From Nemertoderma westbladi (Eukaryota; Xenacoelomorpha; Nemertodermatida; Nemertodermatidae): a stretch of DNA of 22,797 nucleotides. Below are positions 12,301 to 18,300 of this stretch, piece by piece. The first letter of the stretch is position 1; each line of letters opens with the position of its first letter. The notes under the pieces were generated by a model. That model saw only the letters and a program-made list of their open reading frames with translations. It was not told the DNA's origin and ran no database searches. The stretch spans positions 1-22,797 of the forward strand of contig JAUCBJ010006181.1 of assembly GCA_032718475.1 (NCBI GenBank), read 5' to 3'. Position numbers and translations under genes: made by a program.

Positions 12301-15300
12301 TGGTGCAGTATTCCTGCATTGGGTATGGCTCACTCACAGTGGTGCAGTATTCCTGCATTGGGTATGGCTCACTCACAGTGGTGCAGTATTCCTGTATAGG
12401 CAGTGGCTCACTCACAGTGGTGCAGTATTCCTGTATAGACGGTGGCTCACTCACAGTGGTGCAGTATTCCTGCATTGGGTATGGCTCACTCACAGTGGTG
12501 CAGTATTCCTGCATTGAGTGTGGCTCACACACAGTGGTGCAGTATTCCTGCTTTGGGTGTGGCTCACTCACAGTGGTGCAGTATTCCTGCATTGGGTGTG
12601 GCTCACTCACAGTGGTGCAGTATTCCTGCATTGGGTGTGGCTCACTCACAGTGGTGCAGTATTCCTGCATTGGGTGTGGCTCACTCACAGTGGTGCAGTA
12701 TTCCTGCATTGGGTGTGGCTCACTCACAGTGGTGCAGTATTCCTGAATTGGGTATGGCTCACTCACAGTGGTGCAGTATTCCTGCATTGGGTGTGGCTCA
12801 TTCACAGTGGTGCAGTATTCCTGTATAGACGGTGGCTCACTCACAGTGGTGCAGTATTCCTGCATTGGGTATGGCTCACTCACAGTGGTGCAGTATTCCT
12901 GCATTGGGTATGGCTCACTCACAGTGGTGCAGTATTCCTGCATTGAGTGTGGCTCACTCACAGTGGTGCAGTATTCCTGCATTGGGTGTGGCTCATTCAC
13001 AGTGGTGCAGTATTCCTGCATTGGGTGTGGCTCACTCATATTGGTGCAGTATTCCTGCATTGGGTGTGGCTCACTCACAGTGGTGCAGTATTCCTGCATT
13101 GGGTGTGGCTCACTCATAGTGGTGCAGTATTCCTGCATTGGGTGTGGCTCACTCACAGTGGTGCAGTATTCCTGTATAGACGGTGGCTCACTCACAGTGG
13201 TGCAGTATTCCTGCATTGGGTGTGGCTCATTCACAGTGGTGCAGTATTCCTGCATTGGGTGTGGCTCACTCACAGTGGTGCAGTATTCCTGTATAGACGG
13301 TGGCTCACTCACAGTGGTGCAGTATTCCTGCATTGAGTGTGGCTCACTCACAGTGGTGCAGTATTCCTGCATTGGGTGTGGCTCATTCACAGTGGTGCAG
13401 TATTCCTGCATTGGGTGTGGCTCACTCACAGTGGTGCAGTATTCCTGCATTGGGTGTGGCTCACTCACAGTGGTGCAGTGCAGTATTCCTGCATTGGGTG
13501 TGGCTCACTCATAGTGGTGCAGTATTCCTGCATTGGGTGTGGCTCACTCACAGTGGTGCAGTATTCCTGTATAGACGGTGGCTCACTCACAGTGGTGCAG
13601 TATTCCTGCATTGGGTGTGGCTCATTCACAGTGGTGCAGTATTACTGCATTGGGTGTGGCTCACTCACAGTGGTGCAGTATTCCTGTATAGACGGTGGCT
13701 CACTCACAGTGGTGCAGTATTCCTGCATTGAGTGTGGCTCACTCACAGTGGTGCAGTATTCCTGCATTGGGTGTGGCTCATTCACAGTGGTGCAGTATTC
13801 CTGCATTGGGTGTGGCTCACTCACAGTGGTGCAGTATTCCTGCATTGGGTGTGGCTCACTCATAGTGGTGCAGTATTCCTGCATTGGGTGTGGCTCACTC
13901 ACAGTGGTGCAGTATTCCTGTATAGGCGGTGGCTCACTCACAGTGGTGCAGTATTCCTGCATTGGGTGTGGCTCACTCACAGTGGTGCAGTATTCCTGCA
14001 TTGGGTGTGGCTCACTCATAGTGGTGCAGTATTCCTGCATTGGGTGTGGCTCACTCACAGTGGTGCAGTATTCCTGTATAGACGGTGGCTCACTCACAGT
14101 GGTGCAGTATTCCTGCATTGGGTGTGGCTCACTCATAGTGGTGCAGTATTCCTGCATTGGGTGTGGCTCACTCACAGTGGTGCAGTATTCCTGCATTGGG
14201 TGGTTCAATTTATGATTCTTCGCTCTTCGTCCAGAATAGAAACAACTTTGACACAAATCAAAATTAAAACATTTCAAACAGCGGTAACGGAAGCCAATAA
14301 TAGGGAAGAGTTTACCTAAAATTAATAATGAAAATAAATGTATGGCGTGTGATATAAAATACATATGATATTTTTATAATTTATTATTGGTATTATGGGT
14401 GAATGAGTGGTTTCCTATTATTATAACGTTTTGTTGGGCACAGTTTTTACTGGTGACCTCCGGGTTGGAAGTCTGACGCTTTAACCTTTCAAATAGTGGC
14501 TCAGGTAAAAGATAGACCTGGAAATACTATCTGATACCTTGTGTGTCCGCAATTTACCTCCTCATGGCCTCCCATCTGTCAATACGAGCATCTGCTGCTA
14601 CTGTGCTCAACCATACTGTACCGGTACGGGTCGCATTTATCTACGGGTAACTATCCTGCCTAAATTAGTAGTTAGAGTGTATAATCAATCATTGTGGCCG
14701 TGATTAATCATTGCGGACATCAGGTATCAGGTAGTATTTCCAGGTCTATCTTTTACTTCAGCCGCTAGCTGAATGGTTAGAGCGTCAGATTTCCAACACG
14801 GAGGTCACCAGTTAGATCCCACCTGGACGTCAGTGCCAACCTTGCAAAGCTGTGCCAAACAAAAAGTTATAATACATTTGATATTAGATTTTGATAGGTG
14901 ACACTATGTTTCCTTTACATTAATGTTGTCGTTTGCACTCATATATTACGCACTTTGCTTGGTGTATGGTATGCTCTCACATATATTGCGCTTTGCTTGG
15001 TGTTTGCATTCACATATATTGCACTTTGCTTGGTGTTTGCATTCACATATATTACACTTTGATTGGTGTTTGCACTCACATATATTGCACTTTGCTTGGT
15101 GTTTGCACTCACATATATTGCACTCACATATATTGTACTTTGCTTGGTGTTTGCACTCACATATATTGCACTTTGCTTGGTGTTTGCACTCACATAATGC
15201 ACTATGCTTGGTGTTTGTACTCACATATATTGCACTTTGCTTGGTGTTTGCGCTCACATATAATGCACTTTGCTTGGTGTTTGCGCTCACATATATTGCA

Positions 15301-18300
15301 CTTTGCTTGGTGTTTGCACTCACATATATTGCACTCACATATATTGCACTTTGCTTGGTGTTTGCACACACATATTTTGCACTTCGATTGGTGTTTGCAC
15401 TCATATAAAACACACTTTGCTTGGTGTTTGCACTCACATATATTGCACTTTGCTTGGTGTTTGCACTCACATATATTGCACTTTGCTTGGAGTTTGCACT
15501 CACATATATTGCACTTTGCTTGGTGTTTGCACTCACATATATTGCACTTTGCTTGGAGTTTGCACTCACATATATTGCACTTTGATTGGTGTTTGCGCTC
15601 ACCTATATTTCACTTTGCTTGGTGTTTGCAGTCACATATAATGCACTATGCTTTGTGTTTGCACTCACATATATTGCACTTTGATTGGTGTTTGCGCTCA
15701 CCTATATTGCACTTTGATTGGTGTTTGCGCTCACCTATATTTCACTTTGCTTGGTGTTTGCAGTCACATATAATGCACTATGCTTGGTGTTTGCACTCAC
15801 ATATAATGCACTTTGCTTGGTGTTTGCAGTCACATATAATGCACTATGCTTGGTGTTTGCACTCACATATAATGCACTTTGCTTGGTGTTTGCAGTCACA
15901 TATAATGCACTATGCTTGGTGTTTGCACTCACATATAATGCACTTTGCTTGGTGTTTGCACACAAATATTTTGCACTTAGATTGGTGTTTGCACTCATAT
16001 ATAACACACTTTGCTTGGTGTTTGCACTCACATATAATGCACTATGCTTGGTGTTTGCAGTCACATATAATGCACTATGCTTGGTGTTTGCACTCACATA
16101 TATTGCACTTTGCTTGGTGTTTGGCTGTCTCTGCAGCACTGAACCGATGCAGAACTGGCATCCACACCATCGACTGGGGTTCCTGTTGCATCCAGTCTAG
16201 GAATTGATTACAGTCCGCTTTATTGCTTCGGCCGCCCTACAATAAACCAACCAAACAAGTTAATAAAGTCATAATTCACATTATAACAATAGTAAAGTTA
16301 CCAAAAAAGGTTCCTCGTTTAATTCGCAAATATTAGGATGGAGAACTAACCAATTCAAAGCAACTCCTTACACTGGGTTCTACGTTGGTTCCACCAAAGG
16401 AAGCAACTTCCCCCAGTTGGCGGGGAATTTGAATTAAATCGTGTAGCAATATTCCGAGACTGCGTTGGTCAATATCGCCCTGAGCGAGAGCGATCTGACG
16501 GAAGAAATCTAAAGAAAATATATTAAACTAAGTTGAGCAACTTTAACACTTTCCTTAATTACACTTTATACTATTTAAACATATTATTATTGCATAATAA
16601 TATGCTTCGAAATTATTATTGCATAATTACAACAAATTGAAAAACAATTGAACAACATTGAATAATTTTTACGTATAAAATGAAACAAAGTTACACACTG
16701 ACTTACATCGGTATTTATCCTCTAGATGAGCCCTACACAAAGCTACTATGGCGACCTTTAGAGATAAACAACGAACTTTACCAAACCGAGATCTGCAACA
16801 TAAAAAGTAAACAAAATTAAAACGATGTTTCTGGAGTAATACGTGATAACTCAGGGGGTAAAAACCAAATAATTCAACCAGCTAGTAAGTGATAACTAAC
16901 GGGTCATATGTATTGAGAATCCAATTAAGGAGAATATCAGCTTGCTGATTTAACGTGGATTCAATCGCTTGGATTGGCTGCAGCAAATCCAGTGCTATGG
17001 CAACTATTTGGGGAATATCCAATAGACGGTCGTTGTCAACCGGAGGGTTTAGCTGCTGGAGATTTCGTTCAAATACTTGGAGTGCAGTATTGAGTGAGAC
17101 GAGGTCGACTGGAAAAGAGAATTAAATAGTTTCAGGAAAAAAAAATAGAAAACAAATATAAACAGCAGGAAATACAAACAATTAAACATAAACAGACACG
17201 AATGTCTGTCTGTTTGTTTATACCAACTAACAGACACGTCTGTCATTCTGTCACTGCAATTTCCGATTTTACTAACATCCGAGTCCTTTCTGTAATTTTC
17301 TCAGTTTCATCCCGGTTCTGTAGGCGGAGAATCGGACCTCATTTAGGTCGGACATGGAATCCATCAGTGACTGGAATTTAGGATGATCCCATTGCGTAGT
17401 TTCGTTCGTGTGGCTGGAACGTGACATTAGTTAATTATAGTTAATAGACACTTTAAAATGACTGTCCCTTTTTAATACTACACTAATAATTATAGCTGTA
17501 TTTATCGTAAGATATTTAAAAAACAAATAAGGAAATTACTCACTTGATAAAGTATGGCACCTTATTGGAAGAAACGGCTCGTTCCCATGGCAACTCTACG
17601 GCCCCAGCCAATAGGAGTCTGGGATCAGGAAACTGAGTCTCTGTGAGTCTTTGTAACCGTTCGTTGATGGAGGTCTGTATGGAGTGCCATCTCGCGTACA
17701 AGGTTTCCAAAACTGCGGTGCTGCTCGGTGATATTTGGACGTCGTATTTGTCGAATTGGGACGCCAGATCTGACAGTCTCGCCAGTGATTGGTAGATAGG
17801 GGCAACTTGTTCACTGAATCTCTGTAATGAAATATTAATTAGTAACTAAATATATAAATATTTAAGCTAATTAAAAGTCAAACATTCTGATTACATAAAA
17901 GAAACGTTATAAAAAAAAACAAAAAATTAATCTGAAAATACGTTTACAGTCACTTTTTAGCAATTAATGTAGACATTTTAGAACTAAAGTTTACTTTGTA
18001 ATATATTTTATACATTGCTTGGTATTTAATAAAGTGACATTTACACGTATTATTTCGATTTGAAAAGTGTAATTAGAGTCATAAATATTTATATAATTTA
18101 TGCAATTTAAATATACTAATATTTATTAAATTAATAATAAGTGTGTATGTCCAACCTTGACAGTATCTGCATGTTCAGAAAATTCATCTACCATGACGTC
18201 ATCAATGGGTAGCCATGACAACCGCACAGCTTCAGCGTCAGACATAGCAGTGGTTATATTATCCATCTCCGATTGGAAAATTTGCATTTTCTAAAAACAC

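Noticed and set aside
8154-14202. CRISPR array
   Set aside because: Units are contiguous with no unique spacers, the host is a eukaryote with introns, and the unit is derived from a dystrophin exon-intron junction.
8122-14364. Many long open frames on both strands across 8.1-14.3 kb (up to 808 codons), such as repeats of [13 protein letters not shown] or [13 protein letters not shown]
   Set aside because: They exist only because a 39-bp unit without stops is repeated. They share no independent start, splice or homology evidence. The sense version is read-through of the dystrophin exon.
14761-14826. A functional tRNA gene
   Set aside because: The B box is degraded and no complete cloverleaf with paired acceptor stem can be drawn.
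14923-16207. Open frames of 424, 218, 161 and 160 codons rich in CLVFALTY or [11 protein letters not shown]
   Set aside because: Products of the 33-bp array in different frames. Only the 16236-16098 exon is real coding sequence.
17596-17814. 72-codon minus-strand frame starting [11 protein letters not shown]
   Set aside because: It overlaps the dystrophin exon 17821-17544 in another frame. The exon frame has clear homology and proper splice phases.
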